The translations under genes were made by a program, and so were the position numbers. From Triatoma infestans (Eukaryota; Arthropoda; Insecta; Hemiptera; Reduviidae): a DNA stretch of 64,000 nucleotides. Below are positions 1-9,789 of the stretch, piece by piece (position 1 is the first letter of the stretch; the number at the start of each line of letters is the position of its first letter). Location of the stretch: NCBI GenBank assembly GCA_011037195.1, contig JAAEAF010002721.1:84334-148333 (forward strand), in the 5' to 3' direction. The notes below the pieces were generated by a model. That model was given only the letters and a program-made list of their open reading frames with translations, was not told the DNA's origin and did no database searches.

Positions 1-154
1 CAAGATAGGTAATATTTAGATAATAGTGCCTCTTTTTGTTAACTATCGTAAAAGTCAACTGGCGAAGAAGCAGCGGCAATTCTTTGACTTGCACAAGAAG
101 CATTCGCAATGTTTTTGCTCAGAAATTCACAGAGAATTTCCACGTTAAAGGATT
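1..154. other. left edge, no gene recognised
   Basis: No coding signal is recognised upstream of the RNase H frame that opens near 155. The segment may be a decayed upstream part of the same LINE, but no reverse transcriptase motif is visible. Confidence 0.4.
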
Positions 155-889
155 TTGACGTGGGGATTTGAGAGAGATTATGAGATTACGATTGGCAGTA
201 TAGGGGATGATAACCTCACGAGGCCAACGGAGTCGGGCAGCGGTATTATTCGCTGCTATTCAGATGGCTCTAGGCAGGAGGGTACTGGCCTGTCGGGGGC
301 GGGAGCATGGTTTCAGGAGTTGGATAGAGGGAGTTCGGTGGCCTTGGGTGGTTTGGCCACTGTTTTCCAGTCTGAGGTGGTGGGCATCATTGAATGCTGC
401 CACCTTGTGGGGGAGTGGCTAGGAGAGTTTAAGGAAATGCGGATTTTCTCCGATAGTCAAGCCGCACTAAGGACTTTGAGTAAGCCTTGGTGGAGTTCGA
501 AATTAGTGGGAGAATGTAGGAGAAGGCTTAACGCTTTGGCTCGGAGGGGTAAGGTGCATCTCTATTGGATACCCGGACATGCGGGAATAGAGGGCAATGA
601 GAGGGCGGATCGGCTGGCCAGGGAGGGATCGTCATTACCATTTTATGGTCCTGAACCAGCCCTGGCCGTTACAAAGACGTTTCGCGACAAACAGATTAGA
701 CTTTGGGAGACGAGAGCTTTGGAGAAACGCTGGGGGGACACGCAGGGCTGCCTCCAAGCTAAAAGATTTATTAAGGCAAGCAAGCAGGGAATCTCGGAGT
801 ATCTCCTGTCTCTTAGTAGGACGGGTTTGAGGACCTTGGTAGGAATAGTGACTGGACACACTTGGGTGCCAGTCACTTGTTTAACATAG
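155..889 (+). pseudogene. LINE RNase H domain, frame broken
   Basis: The frame encodes an RNase HI-type domain of a non-LTR retrotransposon, which in intact elements degrades RNA in RNA:DNA hybrids during reverse transcription. Visible motifs, in order, are YSDGS (first catalytic Asp, about residue 35), a Glu-containing TVFQSEVVGI segment (about residue 70), SDSQAAL (about residue 100) and WIPGHAGIEGNERADRLA (about residues 138-155, with the last catalytic Asp). These match the D-E-D-D pattern of the family. The reading begins at a TTG inside a larger ORF2, so there is no real start codon. It ends early at 889, and the C-terminal zinc-knuckle part continues in another frame from about 862. 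The domain is likely dead because of this frameshift. The RNase H identification is strong; the clade is tentative. Confidence 0.85.
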
Positions 890-1056
890 GGAGGACGCGG
901 AGTCCCATTTGTCAGAATTGTGATGACGGAGTTAGGGAAACGGTGTATCACTACCTATGTCAGTGTCCCCGTTTCGCTGGAACTAAGTTTCGTATATTTG
1001 GGAGGACACCACTCTCGCAGGATGCCTGGGCGAGTTGGAGTTTGGGGATGTCTTGA
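862..1056 (+). pseudogene. LINE ORF2 C-terminal zinc-knuckle segment
   Basis: A 64-residue frame, offset from the RNase H frame, carries CQNC, then H and C in the order C-x2-C, H-x4-C (residues about 18-34), followed by a FRIFGR segment. This arrangement is typical of the C-terminal cysteine-rich motif of I/Jockey-group ORF2 proteins, thought to help bind the RNA. A similar motif appears at 19132-19248. The offset frame shows a frameshift near 850-880. About 120 bases of non-coding 3' sequence and a TAA tail follow. Confidence 0.75.
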
Positions 1057-1174
1057 GATATTGTAGATTAACCGGCAAGTTACCGGGGGAGATTAATTAA
1101 GGGGTTACGGGGGGTATCGGGGAGATAAGAGCCACATAGGCTTAGGTCCCGCGCCTTTCGGGCAACCGTTCTGA

Positions 1175-1186
1175 TAATAATAATAA
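1175..1186 (+). repeat. (TAA)4 LINE tail at an element junction
   Basis: Four TAA units end the + strand LINE. From the next bases onward the minus strand reads as the C-terminal half of an RTE-like RT, so this short repeat marks the junction of two elements. Confidence 0.65.
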
Positions 1187-1614
1187 TATTCTTCCTTTTA
1201 CCTCTTTACTCACATCATTTTCAGCGAGAACGGCTCCCAGATATTTGAAAGTTTTAACCCTTTCAAACTCGTAGGGTGTGCATATGGTTGCTTCATCATG
1301 TGCCAGGTTTTTCCGAATACTAACCATATACTTTGTTTTACCCTCATTAATCCTTAGGCCTAGCTTCTTTGCTGCAACTTCGAACTCCTCAAAAGAGCCA
1401 ACTAAAGCTGCTTTTGTCCTACCGGTTAAGAGGACATCATCAACATACGCCAGGTGCTTAACCTGTTATAGATAGTGCCATTGGGGCTGGTCCTAATAGA
1501 CCTGATGGCTTTCTCCAGGGCTAGATTGAAAAGTACGGGGGAGAGAGGGTCCCCGTGCCTCAATCCCCTATTTAACGGGAAAGGTTCCGAGATTGCGCCT
1601 TCACTTTTACACAT
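1187..1614 (-). pseudogene. LINE RT palm with YVDD box and thumb, frameshifted
   Basis: The frame at 1426-1614 carries LRHGDPLSPVLFNLALEKA, RT motif B. After a frameshift near 1450 the neighbouring frame gives LAYVDDVLLTGR, whose YVDD catalytic box is encoded at about 1436-1447. It continues as a helix, KLGLRINEGKTKYMVS, and then FKYLGAVLAEND (motif E / primer grip) down to about 1190. All these are standard, collinear LINE RT motifs. The last residues before 1187 no longer look like RT, which places the break at the TAA junction. Confidence 0.8.
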
Positions 1615-1647
1615 CCTTTGGAATGTGCTAATGTCATTGCAGTGAGC

Positions 1648-2247
1648 CTAACTAGTTTTGCCGGTATTCCAAACGTCCAGGCTATCATAAGCCTGCTGGA
1701 AGTCGATAATTAGGTGATGAAGGGTAACATCATATTCATATGTTTTTTCCAACATAACCCTCATGGAAAAGATATGATCCGTGGTAGATCTGCACTTTCT
1801 AAACCCACTCTGATAATCACCAATTACCCTTTCGGCCCATTTATCCAACCTATTTACCAAGAGAGCTGAGAAGACTTTATATATCGTGTTTAAAAGAGAT
1901 ATCCCCCGGTGATTTTGACAGTCAAGCTTATTCCCTTTTTTGTAGATAGAGCAAATGATTGAAATGCTCCAAGCTTCAGGCACCTTCTCCCCAGTCCAAA
2001 TATCAAAAATCAGACTGTGGATTCTCTTCCATAGTTCCTCTCCAGCGTGCTTGATTAGTTCGGATGGGATTCCATCTTCTCCCAATGCCTTGTTGTTTTT
2101 GAGAGCTCTTATTGCCTCTATTACCTCTTCCAACTCCGGAGGTTCCTCTTCATCGATTATTTCGTCCACTAGCCTCAGCTGTCCTATTGGTGTTTGGTTT
2201 TCGGTATCAAACTGTGGGTTTAGCAGATCTTCAAAATACCCGACCAT
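1648..2247 (-). pseudogene. LINE reverse transcriptase, fingers and first palm motif
   Basis: A 199-residue frame carries the N-terminal half of a non-LTR RT. KNNKALGEDGIPSELIK (about 50-66) is RT motif 1/2. HRGISLLNTIYKVFSALLVNRL (about 114-135) and GDYQSGFRKCRSTTDHIF (about 143-160) are fingers motifs. IDFQQAYDSLDVW (about 181-193) is palm motif A with a catalytic Asp. The protein goes out of frame at about 1650, and the following motif appears in the frame at 1426-1614. In a working element this protein would copy element RNA at a nicked target. This copy is broken. Confidence 0.85.
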
Positions 2248-2441
2248 CTTCCTAGCAAACCTTTCCTATCTCCTACCAGTTCTCCCTTTTCATCATAACA
2301 AAAATTCAGTTGTGGATTAAAACCAGCTTTAACTTCCTTCAATCCTTTATAAAACTTTCTACTGTTATGTCCGCTAAAATGCTCTTGTAGGTCCTGTAAC
2401 TTTTTCCTTTCTGCTGCTCTCTCCTTTTCTCTACATATCAT
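2220..2441 (-). pseudogene. LINE linker between endonuclease and RT
   Basis: A 73-residue charged segment lies between the endonuclease tail and the RT fingers of the same minus-strand LINE. It includes FYKGLKEVKAGF and FCYDEKGELVGD. A polypeptide of this type, with a K/R-rich helix and a D-x-x-G turn, usually precedes the RT domain in RTE-like ORF2. It overlaps the next frame (1648-2247) by 28 bases in a different frame, so a frameshift lies between. Confidence 0.55.
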
Positions 2442-2682
2442 TTTTGCTGTTGCCCTCTGTAGTTCTCCGTGGTTGCTTTAGTCACTCTTTGTAGCATTAA
2501 CTTTCTGGCTTCGTTTCGTTCCTGTACCGCTCTTACACATTCTTCATCATACCAGCTGTTCCTAACCTCTTTATTCTTTCTCCCTACTATTTGATCTGCC
2601 GCTTCAGTAACCGCTGACCTGATTTCCTTCCATTTGTCTTGTATGCTATTCCCTTCTCTTCCCGATCCTTGTAAGAGCTATT

Positions 2683-2874
2683 TTACTTTTTCTTCAAACA
2701 GTTTCCTTTTCTCTTCGTCCTGTTATAGATCTCTTCGTCCTTCAGTGCCTCACTCCTGTATGCGGCTACTTTCATTTTATCTTCCGTCCTTTGCTTGACC
2801 TCCACTCTCTGCCTATATTTCACGCTTACCATAAAATGATCACTTCCGATATCTGCGCCCCTACAGCTTCTCAT
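2683..2874 (-). pseudogene. AP-endonuclease C-terminus of RTE-like LINE
   Basis: A 63-residue frame contains RGADIGSDHFMVSVKYR near its start. The S-D-H triad is the conserved C-terminal active-site motif of the apurinic-type endonuclease that nicks the target in LINE retrotransposition. The upstream catalytic half is missing, so the fragment cannot cut DNA. It leads into the linker and RT encoded downstream on the same strand. Confidence 0.7.
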
Positions 2875-2880
2875 ATCCTC

Positions 2881-3074
2881 TATATCTTTATACCTACAGG
2901 TTTACTAATATTTGGGCTTGTATTATAAAAGTGGTGGGACTATACTTCCATACTTGCCTGCGCCATGTGCCTCAAACCATTGGCATTGCTTTCTAGCCAG
3001 ATTTTAAGTGTAAACCTAATTAAAGAGCCTTACTAAAATCAATTTTTTTTTTTAATATTTAATATAATGTAGTT
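2881..3074. other. no gene seen
   Basis: AT-rich spacer between the truncated LINE and the first D-repeat copy. Nothing recognised. Confidence 0.4.
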
Positions 3075-3560
3075 ACCATTTGTAGTTTAAAGAAAAGTCG
3101 TTGTGGCCGAAAAATTCCAGAAAACTCAAACTTATGCAAATTTGCACTTAAGGTTAACGTATTGTATTTTCTTCAAATTTGAACTGTAACAATGCTTTTA
3201 ATGTACTCGATCTATTTCAAAATAATGTGATATTATTTATGTGATAATGTGTGTGTATTTGTTAAAAGTGCAATAGTTCGACGCTTAATATAAATCGTTG
3301 AAGCCATTTTTGAGAAACTCGCGGAAAACTGAAAAAACTAATAGCTATTGCATTCACGTTTGTAAATTTTACCGAAATGTCAAATGCTTCCTTAAACAGC
3401 TTCCTCCGATTTTTCGTTTTTGAAATATTTTGTTCTCATATACACACAGAGCCATCGCTAAAAATATTTCAATCTCAAGGCATATACTTAGTTCTAGTGA
3501 CCATCCGATTCAAAAATTTGACATGATCGCAATATTTCATCCAATAGGGTGGGGCAAAGT
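3075..3560 (-). repeat. D-repeat copy, minus orientation
   Basis: On the minus strand this segment shares ordered phrases with the clearest copy at 63365-64000: a 'gatcgcaata' block, a 'tttttgagaaa' block preceded by 'cgttgaagcc', and an 'aaactgaaaaa' block. It is diverged. A GT/GA microsatellite begins 25 bases to the right. Confidence 0.45.
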
Positions 3561-3585
3561 AAACAATATTTTAAGCATATGGTGT

Positions 3586-3671
3586 ATGTGTGTGTGTGTG
3601 TGTGTGTGTTTGTGTATATGTGAGTGTGTATGTGTATGTGTGAGTGTGTGTGAGAGAGAGAGAGAGAGAGA
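3586..3671 (+). repeat. (TG)n-(AG)n compound microsatellite
   Basis: An interrupted TG run (3586-3650) passes directly into an AG run (3651-3671). The 81-residue open frame across it is a by-product of the repeat. Confidence 0.9.
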
Positions 3672-4109
3672 ATAATATTTCACATAATCAAAATTCGTAG
3701 GAAGCTCAAAACTTCATTATTTTCAGGCAAATCCATCACTGTTATTTTTGGGAGTTGCTATTTAGGTTTTATTCAGTTCAGATATATTTATTTTTTCTAT
3801 GTGCATTATTGTAAAAATACTGAGGAAAACCGGCGTTTCTATGACTTTTTTTTAGCTCAGAGTGTAGAGCTACATTTATTTATGTGCTGTTAAAATTTTA
3901 AGTGATAATTTGATTTTTTTAATAAGTTATAAGGAATTAAAGTTATTCTCAAGGTCAAATCTTGTGTAAGTAGAAGCAATTTGTACTGTAAATAATAACT
4001 GAGATTTCGTGCTAATAACTTCTACAATATCGTACAGTCTAAACAACAGAAATTATAAATTATTCATCATAAAATATTCTAAAATAAATTAGAATGGCAG
4101 AAGAACCTT

Positions 4110-4111
<2 letters not shown>
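3672..4111. other. no gene seen
   Basis: AT-rich sequence with no recognised motif. Confidence 0.4.

Positions 4112-4151
<40 letters not shown>
4112..4151 (+). repeat. (TAA)n microsatellite next to LINE 3' end
   Basis: About 13 TAA units abut the 3' end of the minus-strand LINE at 4152-7095. On the LINE's strand this reads (TTA)n, which is not the usual TAA tail, so it may be a tail variant or an independent microsatellite at the target. Confidence 0.85.
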
Positions 4152-4152
<1 letters not shown>

Positions 4153-4420
4153 GAAATATACATTAACAACTAAACTTTACAAAGTACAGAAGGCATGGCT
4201 AACGCCGTCTGCCAGAATTTGGTATTGAGTTCATACTAAAAAAAAATTAAACTTCAAAAAAAATTATAACAGAAAATGACAAAAAAAAAGTATACTAGCA
4301 ATTACAAATACAAATAAAAATAGACACAAACAAGAAATAAAACTAATGCTAAACTAAAATAGAGTAAATTATAAATCAAAAATTCAATTCTTTAATGAGG
4401 CTAAATCTATAATGCCAGGC

Positions 4421-5107
4421 TTATCTGGTATACTTAAGCAAATTGGTGCAAATATCCGCATTTTGCAAAGAATCCATTATAAATTGAGCGGAAACAAATT
4501 TCGTACCCAAGCATCTCAAACGAAATTCGGATAAGATAGGGCACTCACACAGAAAATGATACACATCCTCCCTTACATTTAAATTGCACATTTCAAATTT
4601 TTACTTGTATTCCAGCCTATCAACCCATGGTACATAGTTTAAATAAATTAATTCACTTCTCGGTTTGAAAAGCCACCTCAGATCTGAAAGCTTTAGTTGA
4701 GTATCAGAGTCAACATAAAATATACTGAGCTTGCCACTCGTATCTAACAAAGTACTGTACAAAACAAAACGCTCAGAGCTGATGGCGCGATTCACAGACT
4801 CCTCCAAACTAACCCGTTTTATTGTTTGCAAAAGCGCCGAGAATTGAAACTCCCAGCCCGACAGATTATCGCGGGAAAAATCAGAATTCAAGGAGTACGT
4901 TTGGGCTAAGTTAAACCATTCTTTGAACCAAAGTATATTTTTTCTTACAATTTCGCAGGCTACAATTTTAGAAAAGCGATCGACGATGACAGACAAGATC
5001 TTTAAACAAAATTTGAAACGGAGGCGCAAAGTATAAATGTAAACCAGATCTAACCCAGTTTCTACATGCAAAATGTAAGAAGCAGCAATAGAAGGTAGTG
5101 CGGACAA
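4421..5107 (-). pseudogene. LINE ORF2 C-terminal region with zinc knuckle and one in-frame stop
   Basis: The frame from 5107 to a stop at 4601-4603 is an unannotated-looking C-terminal domain, often present after the RT in I/Jockey-group ORF2. The same frame continues past that stop without another break to 4421. It includes C-x8-H-x3-C-x-C (NVREDVYHFLCECPIL), the cysteine-rich tail also seen at 862-1056 and 19132-19248. The continuation shows that the TAA at 4601 is a late nonsense change and that the natural end is 4421. Length from RT box to C terminus is in the usual range. Confidence 0.7.
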
Positions 5108-5282
5108 CTTTTTAAGGAAACACCTCTGAAATTGCTCTAAAATCTCAAAACGTTGGTAGCCCTAGACTTGAGCAGCATAAAAGATTATGGAACTTAATAC
5201 ACTATTGTATACATGATATTTGGCCTTTAGAGGGACTTCATTTAGTGGAAAGTGATTCCACACTCTGTTTAAGCCCAATTTG

Positions 5283-5708
5283 CTACATAAACTCTATCTT
5301 TAAAGTGGAGAGACGGGATGACAATGTTATACCGAGATACTTGTAAGTATTAGTTATTTCGACTGGGGCACCATTAAATTTCCATTTTTCAATTGAACTC
5401 AGCCTACCCCCTTTTCTAAAAACTACCACTTTTGTCTTCTCTAAATTAACACTTAAATTCCATTGCTGGCAATATTTTACAAGTATGTTAATGTTACTCT
5501 GCAAGCCGACAGGACTATCCGAGCCAATCACTAAGTCGTCGGCATATAGTAGGGAGCTGATCTTCAATTTACCAACAGAAACACCACCCTCAAGTGCAGA
5601 AGGAAGATCATCGATGAATAAAGAGAAGAGGAGCGGGCTCAGGAGACAACCTTGCCTCAGTCCAGAATCCACAGGAAAAAATTCAGAAATCCCGTCCTTC
5701 CCTCGCAC
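5283..5708 (-). pseudogene. LINE RT palm with YADD box
   Basis: A 141-residue frame contains SGLRQGCLLSPLLFSLFIDD (motif B, about 14-33), SSLLYADDLVIGS (motif C with the YADD box, about 51-63), a helix LSVNLEKTKVVVF and TYKYLGITLS (about 121-130). These are complete central RT motifs and are well preserved. The frame ends at 5283, and a frameshift separates it from the C-terminal region at 4421-5107. Confidence 0.85.
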
Positions 5709-5709
5709 T

Positions 5710-6121
5710 GCTGAGCGTGAATTAGAATACAGATTTTAGAATGTTAACAAATTTGGACGAAACGCCGATGTTAAACAGTTTAAGCATTAGCATATTGCGA
5801 TTCAAAACATCGAAGGCCGCTTTAAAGTCAACGAACAAGCAATACAATTTTTATTCCCCTTTGCTGAAATTTAATATTTATTAAGCTGACTAAAATAAGC
5901 AGATTATTGTTTACGGAATAGCCATGCCGAAAACCGGTTTGATTTTCACTCAAAAGAGAATTTTGTTTAATATAGGATTCCAAACGCAATAAAAGGAGAC
6001 CAGTAAAAATTTTTGCTATTGAATTTAAGCAAGAAATTCCTCGATAATTGGAAGTATTATACATCTCCGCGTTTAAACAGAGGAAAGATAAGTGAATGGC
6101 CAAAAGAAGACGGAACCTCAC
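5710..6121 (-). pseudogene. LINE RT fingers and palm motif A
   Basis: The frame at 5828-6121 carries NYRGISCLNSIAKIFTGLLL and LSENQTGFRHGYSVNNNL, the RT fingers motifs. Past its stop a neighbouring frame continues LFVDFKAAFDVLNRNML (about 5780-5830), the palm motif A with a catalytic Asp, followed by a helix and a stop near 5737. The order agrees with LINE RT, with one frame change between the two parts. Confidence 0.8.
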
Positions 6122-6367
6122 CTAAATTATATAAGTATTAAAACAATTCAGTAGTTTGTTCTGAGAACCCGAGGGAGAATATTTAAAAAAATCGTTAACG
6201 ATTAGATCGGGTTCCGGAGCTTTGTTATTCTTAGCATTATTGATTACATAATGTAGCTCTTCAATAGTAAAAGGTGAGTCTAGCTCAGGTCGGGAAAACT
6301 GAGGCTCAGCGAAAAGCACAGATACTGTTTGGTAGGGGTTAAGTAGGGACTGAAAGTGGGCAGGCAA
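6122..6367 (-). pseudogene. LINE RT N-terminal segment
   Basis: An 81-residue frame includes SPFTIEELHYVINNAKNNKAPEPDLI. The I-x-x-A-K-N-N-K-A-P-x-x-D pattern is RT motif 1 of non-LTR elements (usually KNNKAPGPD, here with E for G). It lies directly before the next RT segment on the same strand and ends at a stop at 6122. Confidence 0.75.
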
Positions 6368-6779
6368 TCAAATCTATTTGGTGACCATATAAAAATTCTT
6401 TAGTTTTAAACCTATTAACCAGGTACCAAAATTGTTTTAAGTCCTTAGCCAAATTAAACCGATCAACTAACAAGGAATATGCTCTTTCTTTTTAATTGCC
6501 CACATTGATTTGTATTCTCTAAGTTCAGCTATTCTCATGATATGCGCTATTAACAATCATGGAATTGGAACTACGGTATTGAACAACTTAAGAGATTTTT
6601 TACGAGCTTTTAGACAATGGTTGTAATACATCCGTTTAGGAAATAAATACATCAATGTAATCCTGTGGATCTGAAGGAAAACTATGGATCGCTGAGTTTA
6701 ATTTTTCTAAATTCGTTTTATACAAATCTACAAGTTTATGAACCCAAAATAGTTGAGGAAGAAGCGGCAAAGTAGCAGA
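6368..6779 (-). other. LINE interior without clear motif
   Basis: Lies between the endonuclease and RT parts of the same LINE. No continuous frame or named motif is visible. Confidence 0.4.
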
Positions 6780-7075
6780 AGAGGAACACAAAGAAGAATT
6801 TTCAGAATCAATATTAGTGAGAGAAAAACTGGAAAGTGATTGTCTGAGAATACTTCAGGAATTATTTTAAAGTCCTCAATAAACGGAATACAAGCAAAAG
6901 AACACAACAGAGATCGAAAGCGGACGAAGCTGTGTGTCGGACAAAAGTAAATTCTCCTTCTGAAGCGCCGGCAAAGCGACCATTTAGAATAATTAAATCG
7001 TAATCGTCACACAATTCCAAAAATCGAGAGCCATTACTATTTACAAACGTAGTTTAAGTTACGCATCTCCACTTG
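6780..7075 (-). pseudogene. LINE AP-endonuclease, C-terminal half
   Basis: Translating the minus strand gives RFLELCDDYDLIILNGRFAG, then GEFTFVRHTASSAFDLCCV, then after a short out-of-frame stretch SDNHFPVFLSL. LNGR, F-T-F, S-S-x-x-D and S-D-x-H are the ordered C-terminal motifs of LINE apurinic endonucleases. The usual SDH is here S-D-N-H, an inserted residue that would disturb the active site. The frame is not open over a long stretch, which is why no long ORF marks it. Confidence 0.7.
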
Positions 7076-7194
7076 TTGATATTTCCATTTTTAAAGGGAA
7101 CAATATTTCTTTAAAGCCAGAAACGTGTTTTTTCACCCCTCTTAAGCTAGTTAGGTCATAACAAAAACATTTTTAAAATCCGGTGTATCAACTG

Positions 7195-7315
7195 AATTTG
7201 CTCTGTGTAAGTATATGTTATTACACTGTTTGACAAAAACATCCTGATGATGGGCGAAGACCGCAAAAAGAAGCAGGCTATCACGGAAAATATCTCTGAT
7301 GATTTTTCCGGGAAC
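7195..7315 (+). repeat. hammerhead-like (HH) module, degenerate copy
   Basis: Shares with 59540-59690 the order 'gctctgtgtaag', CTGATGA at 7244-7250, 'tgggcga', 'aagaagcaggct' and 'cacggaaaatatctctgatg'. The 3' half of the core is damaged: GAAAC is not preserved. It runs directly into a D-repeat copy. Confidence 0.6.
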
Positions 7316-7700
7316 TTCATTTAAATGGGTTTTGGGGAAGGGCAGGGTTAATGTTTTGCTGCGATTTTGTTAATGAGTTGAGGTTTTTTATTTTCTGCGA
7401 TTTTTTCTAAAAATACGACGGATTTCATTAAACTTGATATCTAACTATCACTTTTGTTTGTAACTCTTTACAAGAAAATAGAGGGATTCTGAGTGAATGC
7501 ATGATATCCTTTAGAGGACTTAAAATTTATTTAGAACGGTTCTGGAAACTGGAAGATAATATTTCTCTCAAAAAGGTCGTCTCATTCGTTCATTCGCTCA
7601 GTGATCTACTCGTACATTCAGTAAAACTAAAAAATGAAATTGTAAGTGTGAAGAAAATTTTTCAATCATAACTACGTAAATTGCCGTAAGAGAAAGTCAT
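7316..7700 (+). repeat. D-repeat copy, plus orientation
   Basis: Shares the 'ttttccgggaacttcattta' block, 'gcgattttttctaaaaa' and the terminal 'gtaagagaaagtc' block with other copies. Joined directly to the HH module on its left. Confidence 0.5.
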
Positions 7701-8040
7701 GCAAGTGATTAAGATCTTTTATGTTTCAATGTAAGTCAATTAGATCTTTTATGTTTCTAATTGATTTATTAATTTTTTATTCTTTCCATAAACAGGAAGT
7801 ATGGATTTCCTCACTTTCCATCGCTTAGTGCCCTTCTTCGATCACTATACTTTAAAACATTTTGTATTAAAATTTTAACAGTTGTTGCGCATGAATAGAA
7901 TTAGCCTACTGTATTGCTATTGAACAGACATACCACTGAGAGTTTCTATGATTTAATGGTTGAATTCTACAACAATGAGCAAATTTTTCCTTGCATTATC
8001 GAAAATAATTTCAACTTTTTTTTTTTTTTTAAATTTACAA
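7701..8040. other. no gene seen
   Basis: AT-rich, ending in a T run at about 8018-8030. The open frame 7914-8189 crosses the T run and the next GC-rich block and does not look like a real gene. Confidence 0.4.
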
Positions 8041-8310
8041 ATATATTAAATATTTATTACCTCCACCTCCGAGCCTACGCAGTTCCCCGCGGCGGGAAAA
8101 CTGGTGACAGGAAAACTGGTCAGCGCGTGATGAACCTCAGCTGGCCGAAGGGAGCTTTAATAGGGCTGGCAAGGGGACCGGGAGGGTGAGAGATCCGCAC
8201 GTAGCTCCTGGCGGAGGCGGAGTCAGTCCGCTGTTAGGGCCTCAGGCCACCCAGCGTCCTCTAGCTTCCAGGGATACCAAGGCACAGCGAGAGGGCTTCT
8301 GACATTGACA
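8041..8310 (+). other. GC-rich block of unknown origin
   Basis: About 270 bases stand out as GC-rich within AT-rich flanks. Compositionally it resembles the 3' part of a GC-rich LINE such as the one ending at 1186, but no protein motif or tail is seen. Confidence 0.4.
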
Positions 8311-9240
8311 CCATTTTTCTATCTTTATTTATATATTTTACAATAGTTAAGAACCAATATACTGCGGTTGCTGCAAAATTAAATATTCATATGTGAGTAT
8401 TTGTACACTATCGTTCGATTGCTACATTCATTGCCTCGAGTGGTTAGTAGCTGTACTCAAGTGAAAAAAGCATTGTTTACTTTACTCATTATTTAATAAA
8501 TAACTATTTAACAGTGACTTGGTTACATCATCCATTAACTTATACCTTTACATAAGTAAGAAAATGGAATGAGGCTCGCAGCACTGAAATCCAATTTTAT
8601 TCTGTGTATGCCTAAATTATCTCGGCTGTACGTACATATGCATATAATATTACATAATATAATCTTTTGGGCTTCCGCGGCCATTGTCATGTTCAACACT
8701 TACGACTTAGGGTTGAGGCCGTATTAATGGTAAAGTAATGTATCTATATATGAAATGTATCTATTATATTGCACAACAGCTCAAGAATTTGCTTACTGTT
8801 TCTAGATAGTCTAAATTATTTAAGTTCTACATCATTATTGCACATTATAGTAATAATAATGAGTCAGCATTTATAGATTATTTACTTATTTAATTTCTTT
8901 TATATTTTCAAACAGACTTTATAGCCACAATTTACCTAAAAATTATCAATTGCGCTAATTTACTATTTTCTCAAACTATTAAATTTTTAACAGTCACGTT
9001 TTACGATTATTATTATTATTTTAAACGTCACTAATTTAAATTATTCATAACTCTTTTTAAACAATGCACGAGTAAGAAAATATACTAGAATGCTATATTT
9101 AATATTACTTTCTCTTTTCAGAACAACTAGACTTTTTTTAATTTCATGTACTGCACTTACAAAATATGTGCGGTGAAATTGTGCAGATCATCAGAGGTGC
9201 TCACTATCCATTGTCATAAACCGCCAATTTTTGACGACTC
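8311..9240. other. no gene seen
   Basis: AT-rich sequence with no recognised motif. Confidence 0.4.
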
Positions 9241-9243
9241 TAC

Positions 9244-9420
9244 GTGGTGACGGACGGCTGGCTTCACGCTACCTTAGGGAAGCTGACCACAGCCTTTCAG
9301 GCAGAGCTAGTTGCAATAATTACCTGTGCCTCTGAGATAACTCCAGAGTCGTCCTTTCTCAGACAGCTAAGCTGCTTTATGAGCGCTCTAGAAGGCTGGT
9401 GTGGGATGCTTTATATACGA
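9244..9420 (+). pseudogene. LINE RNase H fragment
   Basis: The frame gives LGKLTTAFQAELVAIITCAS, which parallels LGGLATVFQSEVVGIIECC in the RNase H domain at 155-889, the Glu-containing helix. After a frame change, around 9366-9405, a stop-riddled reading of the next motif (AAL-x-AL-x-KAGVG) parallels the S-Q-A-A-L helix. Only these two motifs remain. The fragment is about a fifth of a normal domain and is non-functional. Confidence 0.6.
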
Positions 9421-9489
9421 GTACTCATGGAAATTAGCATTAGAATTAATTTGTATTAAATAAGAAACTGATGCCTTGAAGCTGCACCC

Positions 9490-9650
9490 AAAAATCTGTC
9501 TCCAGACTCCTAACTCTAATTAAACAGTCAGGACTGGAGAGGATACTTTTAACCTTTGGATGTCTTCAAACTCACCCAGGAGTCGTTCTCTAGACTCCTA
9601 CGTCTAATTAAGCGGACACGATTGGAGAGGGTCTCTAACTTGTGGGTGTC
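9490..9650 (+). repeat. imperfect tandem duplication of a LINE C-terminal piece
   Basis: Two diverged copies, near 9500-9550 and 9588-9645, share a 'ctagactcctacgtctaatt' type block and 'gattggagagg'. Each translates to a segment like SRLLTLIKQSGLER, similar to EYLLSLSRTGLRTL between RNase H and zinc knuckle at 800-840. This suggests a small duplication inside the LINE scrap that starts at 9244. Confidence 0.4.
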
Positions 9651-9789
9651 ACAATAGACCCAACCTTCACAGAATCTACATCAACATTCATTGAATGTTA
9701 AGTAGTTTTAATTTAGTACCTCTTTTTGACAGTAGTTTTAATACTATAAATACTAATAATAAATAAATAAAATATCTAATTATTTTATT

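Larger units (their letters stand above)
1..1186 (+). mobile_element. 3' part of an RNase H-bearing LINE (I/Jockey-like), 5'-truncated
   Basis: Reading rightward, the segment holds an RNase H domain, a C-terminal zinc-knuckle segment, a short 3' UTR and a (TAA)4 tail ending at 1186. RNase H after the RT, a CCHC motif near the C terminus and a TAA-type tail are known features of I-like LINEs. The endonuclease and RT lie outside the window or are lost. Immediately after the tail the sequence switches to a different LINE on the opposite strand, so this copy appears to have inserted into that one. The left boundary is set by the window edge and is not a true element end. Confidence 0.7.
1187..2880 (-). 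mobile_element. RTE-like LINE, 5'-truncated and interrupted at its 3' side
   Basis: On the minus strand, from 2874 down to 1187, parts of one LINE polyprotein follow in order: the end of an AP-endonuclease (GSDHFMV), a linker, RT fingers and palm, the YVDD box, and a thumb region. At least three frame changes break it. The endonuclease is cut at its N-terminal side near 2880, which is ordinary 5' truncation. At 1187 the coding sequence stops abruptly against the TAA tail of another LINE. The GADIGSDHF and HRGISLLN motifs resemble RTE-like LINEs, but the clade is a judgement from memory. Confidence 0.75.
4152..7095 (-). mobile_element. decayed I/Jockey-group LINE, EN-RT-zinc knuckle
   Basis: Reading leftward from about 7075: part of an AP endonuclease, an RT with motifs A, B and YADD, a C-terminal domain, and a cysteine-rich tail ending at a stop at 4421. 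A 3' UTR of about 270 bases runs to the AAT repeat. The order and spacing are those of a LINE ORF2. The N-terminal endonuclease and any ORF1 are missing, so the copy is 5'-truncated. Several frameshifts and stops inactivate it. Confidence 0.75.
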
